A DNA stretch of 64,000 bases, taken from the NCBI GenBank assembly GCA_036365515.1, contig CM070877.1, positions 111,430,011 to 111,494,010 on the forward strand, in the 5' to 3' direction. Origin of the DNA: Torymus aiolomorphi. Its lineage: Eukaryota; Arthropoda; Insecta; Hymenoptera; Torymidae. A model generated the notes under the pieces. The model had not been told where the DNA came from. It did not search any database and worked only from the letters and a program-made list of their open reading frames with translations. This document shows, piece after piece, positions 12,629 through 24,087 of the stretch (position 1 is the stretch's first letter; each line of letters begins with the position of its first letter). The position numbers and the translations under genes are program-made.

Positions 12629-13814
12629 AAAAAAAAACCGCTGCCAATTCATTGGCCCGTTGCTTCCTCAAACTTAATTTTGTGATTCCTTTAATTAATT
12701 TTTAATAACAAAATTTATAATTTTTGCAGCAAATTATGCCATAATTATAATTAAATTTATTTTGAAGATTAAAAAGTATTAATTTTCAAATTTATTCATT
12801 CATTTATTTATTTATATCAACCGGCAAGAATGCTCCAGGTTCAACATAACATATACATATATACATATATAACGTCACTAGTATTCTCGAAGCGTGCGGT
12901 GTGCGCTGTGATTTTATCGAAATTACACCACTTTTGTTTTTGTGACCTAGCAACCCGTTACACCCACCAACCAAACCACTAATAAATTGATATCATAACT
13001 AATCCATCATTTCTTGAAGATAGGAGATAGGATTAAGGAGTTATAAGCTTTTTTGAAAAAACACGTTTTTGTTTGTGTTCATAACAAAAGAACTGTGATA
13101 GCTAGACATAAAATTTTGTTTTCCAAATATAGATATTTTAATTCTCTTTCGAATGCTATCCATCCGATCTAGACACATAGAGCCGTTCTCGAGAAATTAC
13201 GATTTGAAAAAAAGGTTAAAAAAACTTTAACCTCAAATATCTCTAAAATTTCTAGACCAATCATTTTGCCCAAAGAACTCGACCGAGAACTATACAAAAT
13301 CTATCTCAACAAGGAATTTTAAAGCGATTAAGTCAATTTTACTTCCGTAGTCGTTGGACATAGAAACCTCGTTTTTTTCATTTTTCAATTTTTTTCTCAA
13401 AAACTAACCAAAAGAATGGATTCAAATTTTTAGAGCTTATAGCTACTTATATTCTGCATTATCGTGATTTTTCTCAAAAAAATTGACCATTTAGTTTCGG
13501 AGTTATAAGCTTTTTAAAAAAAAAAACACGTTTTTGTCAATAACAAGAAAACCTGGATAGCTAGAGAAATTTTTTGTTTTGGAAATTATAGGTTTTTTTA
13601 CACTCTTTCGAATGCTACCCATCAGATTTAAATATCTCGATTCCATCATTGAAAAAAAGCCAAAAACAATTTTGAGAAAATCGAAAATTCGAAATAAAAC
13701 AAAAACGAATCGGCCCAACCAAAAAACGGATTTTTGACCCGCCATCACACAAAAAAAACAAAAAGACTGAGACCTGTCCGGTTAAAATCGATCGAGTAGA
13801 AGCTGAGATCCAGG

Positions 13815-13852
<38 letters not shown>

Positions 13853-13973
13853 TCCATACAGACATTTTTCAAAAATCATGTATTTTGGTTCCTAACACCT
13901 GGAATATCAATTATAACATGTTTTTACAACAACTCAAAAAATTACTATCACAAAGCTTCCTCTAGGAGGAAGC
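12629..13973 (-). mobile_element. HINE-X copy 2
   Basis: 1.35-kb copy in minus orientation. The 5' palindrome GCTTCCTCTAGGAGGAAGC is at 13,955-13,973, with a CA tract at 13,820-13,850. The 3' end CCGCTGCCAATTCATTGGCC starts at 12,638 next to a run of nine A. Inserted in the tail of the LINE. It has the same two-block interior as copy 5 (45,853-47,224). No coding potential. Confidence 0.75.
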
Positions 13974-14959
13974 AATATTTTAAAATTGAAAATTGTTTAG
14001 GAAAAACCTAAAAAGAATCAACCAGCCCTTTTTTATATCTTAATACTGTCAATAAACAATACTTCAAAGCAATGAAAATTATAAAAAAGTCTCTAAGAAA
14101 TTTATACCAGGGGTTCGAAAATAGGTATTTTCTGGTATTCTAGCAAACACATCCATCTTCAAAGGCTCCTATCTTCGGTATTTTTTGATCAATTGGAACG
14201 CGGGACATCGTAAATTAAAGGGCTCTGCAAGACAACAAATTTTCTCGAGAAAAAAAAATGCTGTAACTATATAGGTGATTGAAAATTTGAAAAAAATAAA
14301 TGCTGAAACTATATAGGTGATTTTAAAATTTGAAAAAAAATTTTCTGCAAAACATGCTTTGGCAAAAAAATGCGATCTCGTAGGTTGAGATAGATTGCGA
14401 TTTCGAATTTTGGCAGAATTTCAAAAAACAGATAAAAATGACCTTAGAACGGTCATTTTATCGATTCATTATTGATATATCTCAACATGTAAGGTATCTG
14501 GAGGGCTAATATTTGGCTAAAGTACATATTTCATACAGTAGTTTAACACATTAACGCCCACGGTCACGGGGACACTTTTTCCACCACTTCTTCAGAGCTC
14601 TCTAGATGGGATAAATTTGGGCCTAAAAAATTTTTGAACATGTGAAATTCAAAGATTTTTCATCGATCTTTCCAATGGTGACATCCAAAATTAGAAAACA
14701 AAATTTTATCACTCAAAAATGAAGTTTAAGTGTAAAAAATACAGAAAATTTTTTTTTTTTTTTGGATTTTTTATCAATTTATTGTCCATTATGCAATCCT
14801 CTTGAAACCAATTTAGAAGGTGGGAGGATTATCTGAACTTCAAAAAACTGTCCTTGGAAAGTTAATTTTGTCACCTGAATGATCTAAAATGGCGTCCGAA
14901 ACGAAAATTTTCGTTCATCATGTTTAGGACGCTTTAACTAAAAAACTCTAAGCTTTTCG
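13974..14959. other. AT-rich intergenic stretch
   Basis: No gene recognised. A ~40-bp phrase, ATGCTGTAACTATATAGGTG, is repeated with minor changes near 14,258 and 14,300. Otherwise nothing stands out. Confidence 0.5.
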
Positions 14960-15165
14960 AAAAAAATGATAATTACAAAAAGTGCTTAGAATCCATCAAA
15001 GAATGCAATAGAATTTTTGCAGAATTTTTGGAGACAATTTTGAAAATTTTATACTCGAATTTTTCATAAATTTAAAACAAAATTCAAGAAAAATTCTGAA
15101 AAATTCTAATGCATTCTTTGATGAATTCTAAGTACTTTTATTGATTGCAATTTTTTCTGAATGTT
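14960..15165. repeat. ~200-bp imperfect palindrome
   Basis: The left arm, CTTAGAATCCATCAAAGAAT at about 14,987, is mirrored by ATTCTTTGATGAATTCTAAG near 15,115. The intervening sequence continues the pairing with mismatches. Likely a small foldback or MITE relic. Confidence 0.65.
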
Positions 15166-15265
15166 GAAGGTTTTTGAGGAAAATAATCTTTAAAAAAAAG
15201 AAAATAAAATGAAAATTATCTTATCATTTTTTCGATTTCAGGCTTAGTTTATTTATAATAAGCTC

Positions 15266-15831
15266 ATAAATATTTGAAAATTAGTATAAGTGGTTTTTGA
15301 AAGCACGGTGTTATAAAATAATATGTTAGGGTCATTCTTGTGGATTTCGCAATTTCAGTGCGCAGGTGGCTTTCGGAAATTAATCCCAAACCAAATAACT
15401 TTAATTTTGTTGAATGCAGCTAATGGTAGATCTAGTATAAGTCTTGGATATTGAAGCTGATGGCCTTGGTACTACCAGTTGGATGTTTATTATTAAAAAA
15501 AAAAGATTTTAGAAAGAACAAAACACCATTAAATGTCCGAAACGTCGACGAATTAAAATAATGGTGTTTTGTTATTTCTAAAACCTTTTTTTTTTTAATA
15601 ATAAACATCCAACTGGTAGTACCAAGGCCATCAGCTTCAATATCCAAGACTTGTAATACCATTAGACAAGATCTACCATTAGCTGCATTCAACAAAATTC
15701 AAGTTATATGGTTTGGGATTAATTTCCGAAAGCCACCTGCGCACTAAAATTGCGAAATCCACAAGAATGACCCTAACATATTATTTTATAACACTGTGCT
15801 TCAAAAACCACTTTTGTATTCAATATTTATG
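15266..15831. repeat. ~565-bp long hairpin with a 27-nt loop
   Basis: Two arms of roughly 240-270 bp are near-perfect reverse complements. For example, GGGTCATTCTTGTGGATTTC at 15,330 mirrors GAAATCCACAAGAATGACCC at 15,755, and CTACCAGTTGGATGTTTATT mirrors AATAAACATCCAACTGGTAG. The loop at about 15,530 contains GTCCGAAACGTCGACG, which resembles the 3' half of the hammerhead-type motif found in Penelope-like repeats. No ORF has recognisable content. Confidence 0.85.
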
Positions 15832-16106
15832 GCCGAATCCATCTCAAACCAGGTGGACCGCATATGTCACCGATCATTTTGGACTTAAAGTATTCATGTT
15901 TTTCTCCAAAAATTATTTAACCCGTATATTTTTATTTTTTTGTTGCATCAAAATTTCATGCGTTCAGCAATGCCGAAAAATTCCGAGAAAATCCTTACTT
16001 AGAAAAAAAATTTCTGAATGTAATTTTCAAACAGCTACTGCTTCACCAGTTTTTTAAGCTTTTTAGAGTGTAACACATAATTTCCCTAAGGTTTGAGCCC
16101 TCTTTT
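15832..16106. other. Unassigned AT-rich stretch
   Basis: No recognisable gene or repeat. A 114-aa ORF crosses it from the hairpin arm, but it has low complexity and no known motif. Confidence 0.4.
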
Positions 16107-16923
16107 ACGTTCTTTATGTTATTTAAAAAAAAATAAAAAATGTACGAGTTATGCACTTTTTTACTGAAAAATGCATTTTTCTCGAAAAAGCCTATTTTTT
16201 CTCAATTTTCTTTTGTCATGATAGAGGACACAAATACCTATCTAGAGGTATTTGTGAGATTCGGGCGATTTCCCCTGGGTTAGCGACCACTAATAAGATA
16301 ACACACAAACAAATTTTTCACGCTCAAGTCAACGCTTATATATAGTTAATGATATAACAGTCAATATAAAGGTGTTTATCTTTGTGCGTAAGTAATATAC
16401 AGATATACACATATGTAGGTATTTTATTTTTTATTTTTGTCTTCTAGATTTTTTATTTTTATAACTACCATTGTTTTTCTGCTTCATTGTTTTTACTTCA
16501 GTAAGGGGACGATCAGCGGTCTTTGCTGCCAAACAATGTACTTTATCATTACAAGTTTCTTTCATGCATAAATGAGTTTTTTGAATTCCAGGATACTTAG
16601 GAGTAGCAAGCTAATAAACATTTTTTACTTTTCTAAACTCTTCTACGTCAACATCTTGTAAATGTATTATTTTAATTGCATCTGTATATTTTTGAACGTG
16701 CTCTACAAAATCATTAGCATTTTGAATGGATTTTTCATTGAGCTCTCGAAGATTATGCGAAGTAGCATAATTCTTTATAAGTCCATCCACACCATCTACA
16801 GCTCCTTTGCCGTGTTCAGTAGTAGAAAACAACCATTTTATATCAAATAGTGCTCGTTTTAATTCATATAATTGAAAGCTATTTTTAAAATGGCTAGCGG
16901 CGCCGTCTGATGCAATGGTAATT

Positions 16924-17043
16924 GCTTCCTCCTAGAGGAAGCTTTGTGATAGTAAATTTTTGAGTTGTTGTAAAAACATGTTATAATTGTGTTCCGAGGT
17001 GTTAGGAATCAAAATACATGGTTTTTGAAAAATGTATGTATGG

Positions 17044-17078
<35 letters not shown>

Positions 17079-18606
17079 TGTGTGGGTGTGTGTGGGTGTG
17101 TGTGTGTGTGTACGCCTGGATCTCAGCTTCTACTCGGTCGATTTTGACCGAACAGGTCTCATTTTTTTTTTTTTTTTTTTTTGCTTGATGGCGGGTCAAA
17201 AATCCGTTTTTTGATTGGGGCGATGCGTTTTTGTTTTTTTTTCAAATTTTTTTCAAATGTTTTTTTTCGATTTTCTCAAAACTGTTTTTTGATTTTTTTT
17301 AATGATAGGATCGAGTTATTCGAATCTGATGGGAAGCATTCGAAAGAGAATTAAAATACCTATATTTTCTAAAAAAAAAAAGTTTCTAGCTATCACGGTT
17401 CTTTTGTTATTAACAAAAACGTATTTTTTTTTTAGAAGCGTATAACTCCTAAACTTAACGTTCAATTTTTTTGAGAAAAATCATGATAATACAGAATATA
17501 AATAGCTATAATCTGTTAAAATTTGAATACATTCTGTAGGCTAGATTTTGAGTAAAAAATTGAAAAATGAAGAAAATCAGTTTTGAATGTCCAACGATTA
17601 CAAGAGTAAAATTGACTTAATGGCTTCAAAATTTATTTTAGAGGTAGATTTTTTATAGTTCTCGGTCGAGTTCTTTGGGCAAAATGATTGGTCCATAAAT
17701 TTCAGAGATATTTGAGGTTAAAAATTTTTTTATATTTTTTTAAAATCGTAATTTCTCGAGAACGGCTCTATGTATCTGAATGGGGTGGGTAGCATTCGAA
17801 AGAGAATTAAAATACCTATATTTTCTAAAAAAATTAATTTTCTATCTATCACGGTTCTTTAGTTATCATCAAAAACAAAAACGTATTTTTTTTTTAAAAC
17901 TCATAACTCCAATGATGAGTAACAAAATGAATTAAAATGTTTAAAAATTATATCTATTATAATCTATTATAATTATGAATTATGCATTATGAATGCAGGC
18001 ATGGTGTGGTTTGTGTACATAAGAATTATGCACATATTTATTGTGCACACTTTAGCATTGGTGTATATCTATATCTATGTGTATACTCCAATGCTAAAGT
18101 GTGCACAATAAATATGTGCATAATTCTTATGTGCACAAACCACACCATGCCTGAATGCATTATATTCTGCATTATTATAATTTATTTGTGAGTTATGAAC
18201 TTTGTTAAAAAACACGTTTTTGTTAATAACAAAAGAACAATGATAGCCCTAAATTTTTTTTTCTTAAAAAATATGAATTATGAATTATAAAAAAAACACG
18301 TTTTTGTTAATAACAAAAAAACCGTGATAGCTATTTGTTTTATTATAAAACATAGATATTTTACTTCTATTTCAAATGATAACTTTATTTATCAGCTCAA
18401 AATTTATATAAATTTGATATAAATAAATAATAAATAAATAAATAAACTTAAAAATTAACAATTTTTAATATTCATAAATGAATTTAATTATAATTATGCA
18501 ATAAATTTTTTAAAAAATTATAAATTTTGTTATTAAAAATTAATTAAAGGAATCAACAAATTACGGTTGAGGAAGCTACGGGCCAATGAATTGGCAGCGG
18601 TTTTTT
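16924..18606 (+). mobile_element. HINE-X copy 3
   Basis: Plus orientation. The 5' palindrome GCTTCCTCCTAGAGGAAGC is at 16,924, the TG tract at 17,044-17,112, and the 3' end GGCCAATGAATTGGCAGCGG at 18,581-18,600, followed by six T. ATT flanks both sides, and removing the element restores the transposase reading frame (CCDS|ITIASDG). The interior has three partial copies of a block containing CATTCGAAAGAGAATTAAAA and TAGCTATCACGGTTC. A 158-bp hairpin MITE is nested within it. Confidence 0.8.
17996..18153. mobile_element. 158-bp near-perfect hairpin MITE
   Basis: Starts CAGGCATGGTGTGGTTTGTG and ends with its complement. About 66 bp of each arm pair with a single mismatch, leaving a short AT-rich loop. 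It is flanked by AATG on both sides. HINE-X copy 4 has a single AATG at the matching position (near 33,500), giving an empty site. Confidence 0.85.
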
Positions 18607-19257
18607 ATTGAATCACAACAATTGTCTTTCAAGTAGGTTATAATTTTTTCTACTGCTAGCAAAGCATACTGAATCATATTTTCGGTCATCAGTTATGGCC
18701 GCGAAACTTTGTGCCGAATCCCCTTGATAAGAAACTACTGTGAAATTTGATCATTAACCCAATGATTTCCTTGAACAGCTGTATTATGAATCACAGCCCA
18801 GTTTTCAGCAAAGTCTATTTGAAGAACTAAATGATATGGGTCTTTTTTAGCATTTTCTCTTTCTGCTTTTATAGCTTTGCGTTGTATATTTTCCTTCCTC
18901 CTAGCGGACAAATGTATTAGTAAATAAACTCATACAAGTAGCCGCATGTACATGTGTATTAATTATATACGCACAAAGATAAACATCTTTATATCGACTG
19001 TTATATCATTGTTATATCACTATATATAAGCATTAAGCATGAAAAATTTGTTTGTGCGTTATCTCATTAGTGATTGCTATCCCAGGGCAAATCCCCCGAA
19101 TCTCACAAATACGTCTAGATAGGTATTTACGTCCTCTATCATGACAAAAGAAAATTGAAAAAAAAAAATAGGCTTTTTCGAGAAAAATGCATTTTTCAGT
19201 AAAAAGTGCATAACTCGTGCATTTTTTATTTTTATTTTTAAATAACATAAAGAATGT

Positions 19258-19577
19258 GTCTTTCAATTATATCTACCAGTTTTTTAACATCATTTTCGTG
19301 TAAAATCATATATGCACAAGTTATACTCAAAAAACGATTCTTTATGATTTTTAATTGTGCTGACATTTTTACATTTTACAATGGATACACGGAGAGAAAA
19401 TTGGTGCTAATCAGGTACAAGAAAGTGAGTGTACTGGTTTAGCTTATGAAAAATACGTGCTGAAACAGTAAAAAATTAACGCAAAAACAGTACAAATTTG
19501 TGCAATAATAATATAGCAAAAACGTATGCAAATTAAGGAGATGTGTGACATCGACATAATTTTTCAAAGAGTATATC
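19258..19577. other. Unassigned stretch
   Basis: No gene recognised. TACACGGAGAGAAAATTGG at about 19,386 resembles one terminus of the MITE at 1,244-1,586, but no second terminus was found nearby. Confidence 0.4.
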
Positions 19578-22564
19578 CAGGGTCGGATCTAAGCATGGGC
19601 CTACCCGGGCCCGGGCCCCCAACCTTGGAGGGCCCCATCAAGTTTAAAAAATATTGAAAAAGCCATAAACATAAAGCCATATATCTCGCAAAAAACAACT
19701 TTCTCGAAAAAAAAAACACTGAACTCCTATTTCAACAGCAAAACATTTATTTACTAATTAAACGTTTAAATAAATTCTAAATTGATATATTAAAAACAGC
19801 AGAACTAAGAACTCACAAGAGATAAGATTCTTTGAAAGGAGCAGGGGTTGGCAAGATGTTGCACAATAACAAATTTTTAATTAATCAAAAACCAATATAA
19901 TGACCTACCTAAGGAGAGCGTGTTTCACATATGTATATGTATTATGTAGAAATAAATTTCTCCATTCCAAATTTAAAACAATCATTTTATATACATCCAA
20001 GAGAAGATTGCTAAACAATTGTTGTAGTATTTTATAATTATATTTTATTTAATTACTATTTTATGGAATATATTTTTTGAATTATGTAAAACATTTTTAT
20101 ATCTGATAAGATTACTATCTAATTCGTAAATGAATAAAACGTAATTTACGGCGATCAGCAGAGTGAAAAGCATATAATTCAAAAATAAATAAAATCTAAT
20201 TTATCCGCGGAGTATAAAAGATATGTTCAGAGCGCAGCTGATGACAACGATTGTCATTTGTTTACGTTTTGTGTATGAGCGGCGGCACTGCATCCTATAT
20301 CTTAACAAAGTAGCAACGACCGTCAACGCACTAAGCTGCGAAGATCTATATAAAAAATCAGTAAAAAATTAGTGAGAAAGTATATTTTTTCAAACAAATG
20401 ATTACATGTCACAACGTTTCACACTATTTTCTATTTAAAAAGTATTTTAAGTTACAGTTAAAATTATATTGTTTCTGTTGTCGACTCTTCTCAACATCCG
20501 ATTTATTCTTTTCTAAAATTGGTTTTAATGATAGGAAGCATATTCATAATAGTTTGAGAGGACATGAAAATAGTTTAGAACACAGGAAAAGTATGATTAT
20601 TTATTTAGATCGACAAAAAGAAATAAACTGTATTGAATCCAATTTATAAAAACAATTCGAAAAAGAAAAAGATTATTGGACAAGTGTTTTGAAAATTGCA
20701 GTATTAGTTATTAAATATTTAACTTCACATGGTCTATCTTTTCAAGGAAGTAATGATCAATTCGGGACTTCGGATAATGGACATTATTTGGGGATACTAG
20801 AACTAATAAGTGAGCATAATAATTTTTTAAAAGAGCATATAAGTAATTATGGTAATGCAGGTTGTGGACATGTAAGTTATTTATCAAAGACAATTTGTGA
20901 AGAGTTAGTCAAAATAATGGCAACAAAATTAGTAGATTTAATCATATCCGAAGTTAAAGAAGCGAAATATTATTCTATATCAGTTGACTCTACACCTGAT
21001 ATAAGTCATAAAGATCAATTGACCTTTATTTTGAGATATGTTATAAAAGGTTAATCAATGGAGAGATTTTTATAATTTATTCCTATTTCGTGTCATGAAG
21101 GTGAATATTTGTCAAAAATAGTGTTTTCTTTCTTAAACAAGTATGGTATTTCCATTTCTGATTGCCGGGGGCAATCATACGACAATGCGGCAAATATGTC
21201 AGGTTGCTATAAGGCATTACAGGAAAAGGTGAAAGAGCTTTGCCCTTCTGCCGTTTATATACCATGTGCCGCGCATTCTCTTAATTTAATAGGCATCCAT
21301 ATGGTTCCTTGTAACACAGAAGTAATTTCATACTTTGATCTAGTACAAAAAATATCTATATTTTTTTCTGCTAGTACATATCGTTGGAAAGTTTTATGCA
21401 AATTTAATTTAAAAAAAGTTCCAAGACTTCTGTCTGCAACTCGATGGTCGACACGAACTGATGCAGTTTCAGCTTTGCGAGAAGGGTGCAACAAAATTGA
21501 AGACGTGTTAGAAATAATAATCAACAATAATCCATAATCTACAGAAACGAGGTATGAGGCAAAGTTTTTAATTGATAAAATGAAAGAATTAGAAATGGCG
21601 TTTTTAACAATTTTGTGGAACGATATATTATCGCGTATAAATGATGTATCTAAGATTATTCAAACAGAAAGTATTGACTTATCTGCTGTTGTAGATTTGT
21701 TAAACTCACTTAAAGAATATATATGAAGCAGCCAAAGAACTAACAAAATGTGAAAATTACAGAGATAATAATAAGCACATTCGAAAAGTTAGTACTAGAC
21801 TTACATTTTTTGATTCTTCGACTGAAAATATGATCTTACAAGGTAAAGACAAATTTAAGATTGAAGTGTTTCTGCCAATTATTGATAAATTATTGATGGA
21901 ACTCGAACGTCGAAGCACACCATATACAGCTATATTTGAAAGATTTGGATTTATTAGTAATATCTTAAATATAGATGAAAAGAGTATAATAAAAAAATGT
22001 GAAAAACTGTGTGAAAACTATTCAAATGATTTCGATGCATCTGTTATTGCACCTGAATTTATTCACTTTAAATTATACGTGGAACCAAAGGCTAAACTTG
22101 ATGTGGCAATTAAAAAATCAATTAAGAAGATGTATCAGTTACTATGTACCGAAAAGCTATTATCTGTTTTTCCAAATGTTGAGGTAGCTATGCGAATATT
22201 TTTATGTATACTTCCTACTATTTGTAGTGGCGAGAGATCATTTTCTCGATGAGCTTTAATTAAAAATGACTTTCGGAGTACCATGACGCAAAAAAAAATT
22301 AAATGAATATAGTGTAATGTACATAGAAAATAATTTATTGTTATCGATTTTGTATAAAAAAAAAAAGAAATAAACCATTATAAATGAGATTTATAGGGTA
22401 TTTTTCATTCGTGTCTTCCTTAAATTTAAGTAAACGTCTTTGTACAAGAAGGAATTTTGTATGTAAAATTCTGACAAATTTCAAGACATTGAATTTTGAA
22501 TCCTTATAGTGGGCTCCATCTGTACTTAGGCCCGGAGGCCACCACATACCTTGATCCGGCCCTG
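19578..22564 (+). mobile_element. Decayed hAT transposon
   Basis: The ends CAGGGTCGGATC (19,578) and GATCCGGCCCTG (22,564) form a hAT-type imperfect TIR enclosing a hAT transposase relic. The 8-bp flanks (AGTATATC versus CACTTACC) do not match, so either the duplication has eroded or one end belongs to another copy. Subterminal GC-rich segments (GGGCCCGGGCCC near 19,600; GGCCCGGAGGCC near 22,530) also mirror one another. Confidence 0.75.
20398..22306 (+). pseudogene. hAT transposase (ZMYM1-like/DUF4371 type), decayed
   Basis: Domains occur in the expected order. A TTF/BED-like zinc finger contains LYCFCCRLFS and GFNDRKHIHNSLRGHENSLE (20,455-20,580). The DUF4371 part contains ISVDSTPDISHKDQLTFILR (first catalytic Asp region, about 20,980-21,040). 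The next part has CRGQSYDNAANMSGCYKALQ (second Asp) and PCAAHSLNL (21,160-21,300). ATRWSTRTDAV is at 21,435. A C-terminal dimerisation domain has LLSVFPNVEVAMRIFLCILP and SGERSFSR at 22,160-22,250. Stops at about 20,647, 21,052 and 21,535, a frameshift near 21,725 and a stop at 22,250 disable it. The conserved catalytic-region motifs are otherwise still readable, implying moderate age. Confidence 0.85.
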
Positions 22565-22994
22565 CACTTACCATATAAAAATCGACGACTTTTATACAGA
22601 AAAGATTATCACGAACTAGACGTTTTTATAGCTTTCATATAAGTTATCCATTAAAAAAAAATGGCTTTGAAACAAAATGAGTAACGCTACCACTTTTTCA
22701 CTATTTAAGTGAAGGAAAAAAAGTCTAGAAAGGAAGAAAAAAGATGGTGTCCGAAATTCATGAACCTGCAGCACGAAACGCTTGAGGCGTAGCCCGCTTA
22801 CAAATCGTGCGACACGTGCCCTACACTACATTCAGTGTGGTAGATCGAGAGTACAGCTACACTGATCGTAAAACGTAAATAATTTCGTCAAAACCAATAC
22901 AGTCATTCAAAAAATCACGGGATTCATTTCTTCGATAAACTCATAGAATAGTATTCAAGATTTTTATTTGTATATTTGTATATTAATTGTATAT
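22565..22994. other. Unassigned stretch
   Basis: No gene or repeat recognised. The segment at 22,750-22,870 is less AT-rich than its surroundings. Confidence 0.4.
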
Positions 22995-23998
22995 AAGATT
23001 TTTGTAAGCAACGAGAAATTATTTTCCAAAACGTTTACAATCCATTTACAAAAACTATTGAAAACATTATAAGTGAAGTATTCAAGTATTGAAAAAATCT
23101 ATACAATCTTTAAATATATACGTTTTATTTTATGAAGAGGAATTCTGCGAATAAATAATTCAATATGCACTCTCGACAAACAGAAATATTTTTTTTCGTA
23201 ACTATACAAATAATTATGTTTTAACATAAAACTTTCTACGAAAGTATAAAATAAGCCAAGTATAGAATTTTTCTGTATAATCTACTCCCCCCCCCCCCGT
23301 CCGCTGGTATGTATTTCTTCAAAATATGACTATTTTATTTATTAAGTATGGTATTTTCTTAAAACCCAGTCACCTGGAGGTTAACAAACACTGTTTAATG
23401 TATTTTTACTGTTGAAAAGTTGTGAAATCTCTCTAAAAGAATTTTTTACAAAAGTAAAAACTTAGCAATTATACACGATGTAATTATTGTCCATCCCTCT
23501 TTCCTCTCTCTTGTTCGCTCTCACCCTCCTTCTCAGTACTCCCTCAACATCTGCCACACTCTGTACCAAAAACTTTAATGAGAACCTAAATATTTTTTTT
23601 AAACAATCAGTAAAACAAATAGTATTGTTACAAAACTTTCTACGAAAGTATAAAATAAGGCAAGTATAAGTGTTTTCTGTATAATCTGTAGAGTAATAAT
23701 TAGTGCAAATTAAACAATCGAAATGTGTGAAATCAATTATCAATAGTCAAGTAATACAAACAATTCTTCGAAACAAATGTATCACTGTTGTCAGAATAAT
23801 GTATTAAAATTTGTTTATCCTTCCATACAGATTAAACACAAGAAAGTACTGAAATCGATTTATTGTAGTCAAGTAGTTTTGAATTTTGAACTTTCTAGAG
23901 TATAATCTTACGCATCTTGGGAGGACAAGAGAAGTAAAGTCTAGAGCTGCTCTAGCAGGGGTGGTCCTCCGTTCTCCCATACATACTTGGCGGGCCCA
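22995..23998 (+). repeat. Long inverted repeat B, left arm
   Basis: About 1 kb repeated in inverse orientation at 28,497-29,745 (plus 27,735-27,762 beyond an insertion). Landmarks are TTTACAATCCATTTACAAAA, a 12-13 nt C homopolymer at 23,286 matched by a G run at 29,438, CTCTCTTGTTCGCTCTCACC, and CTTACGCATCTTGGGAGGAC. Identity is high by eye, with small indels. The 60-93 aa ORFs in it are not recognisable. Confidence 0.85.
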
Positions 23999-24087
23999 AG
24001 CCGAATCAAGACTTACTTTTAATACCTAAAATATTTTTACTCGTGTCCATCTTTTTTGAAACAGGGATGAGAAAAATTCATATAAAT

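Larger units (their letters stand above)
16430..18905 (-). pseudogene. DDE-type transposase relic (FAENW / SDGAASHFKN family)
   Basis: Read on the minus strand in two parts around HINE-X copy 3. Part 1 (about 18,905-18,610) gives LVLQIDFAENWAVIHNTAVQ and then a stop and frameshift before YHSVCFAS-like sequence. Part 2 (about 16,920-16,430) gives TIASDGAASHFKNSFQLYEL, then WLFSTTEHGKGAVDGV. The aspartates of QIDFAENW and SDGAASHFKN and the TTEHGKGAVDGVGG-like block occur in this order in repetitive arthropod proteins that I regard as DDE transposases. That functional reading is inference. Only about 260 codons remain, less than half of a full protein. The join across the HINE-X is exactly in frame, so the gene was still open at this point when the insertion occurred. 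Confidence 0.55.
16107..19257 (-). mobile_element. DNA transposon with ~300-bp terminal inverted repeats
   Basis: The sequence from about 16,107 to 16,405 is mirrored by 18,950-19,257. Examples: GAAAAATGCATTTTTCTCGA-like and AAAATTGAGAAAAAATAGGC-type blocks, ACACAAACAAATTTTTCA and CTATATATAAGC. Between the TIRs lies a minus-strand gene relic interrupted by HINE-X copy 3. Without the HINE-X the element is about 1.47 kb, too short for a complete transposase, so it is probably an internally deleted derivative. The target duplication was not resolved. Confidence 0.75.

Noticed and set aside
19388..19410. TACACGGAGAGAAAATTGG as a second complete copy of the 343-bp MITE
   Set aside because: Only one diverged terminus; no inverse partner within several hundred bases.
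19571..22572. 8-bp hAT target duplication
   Set aside because: Flanking octamers do not match, so the duplication is not claimed even though the TIRs and transposase are convincing.
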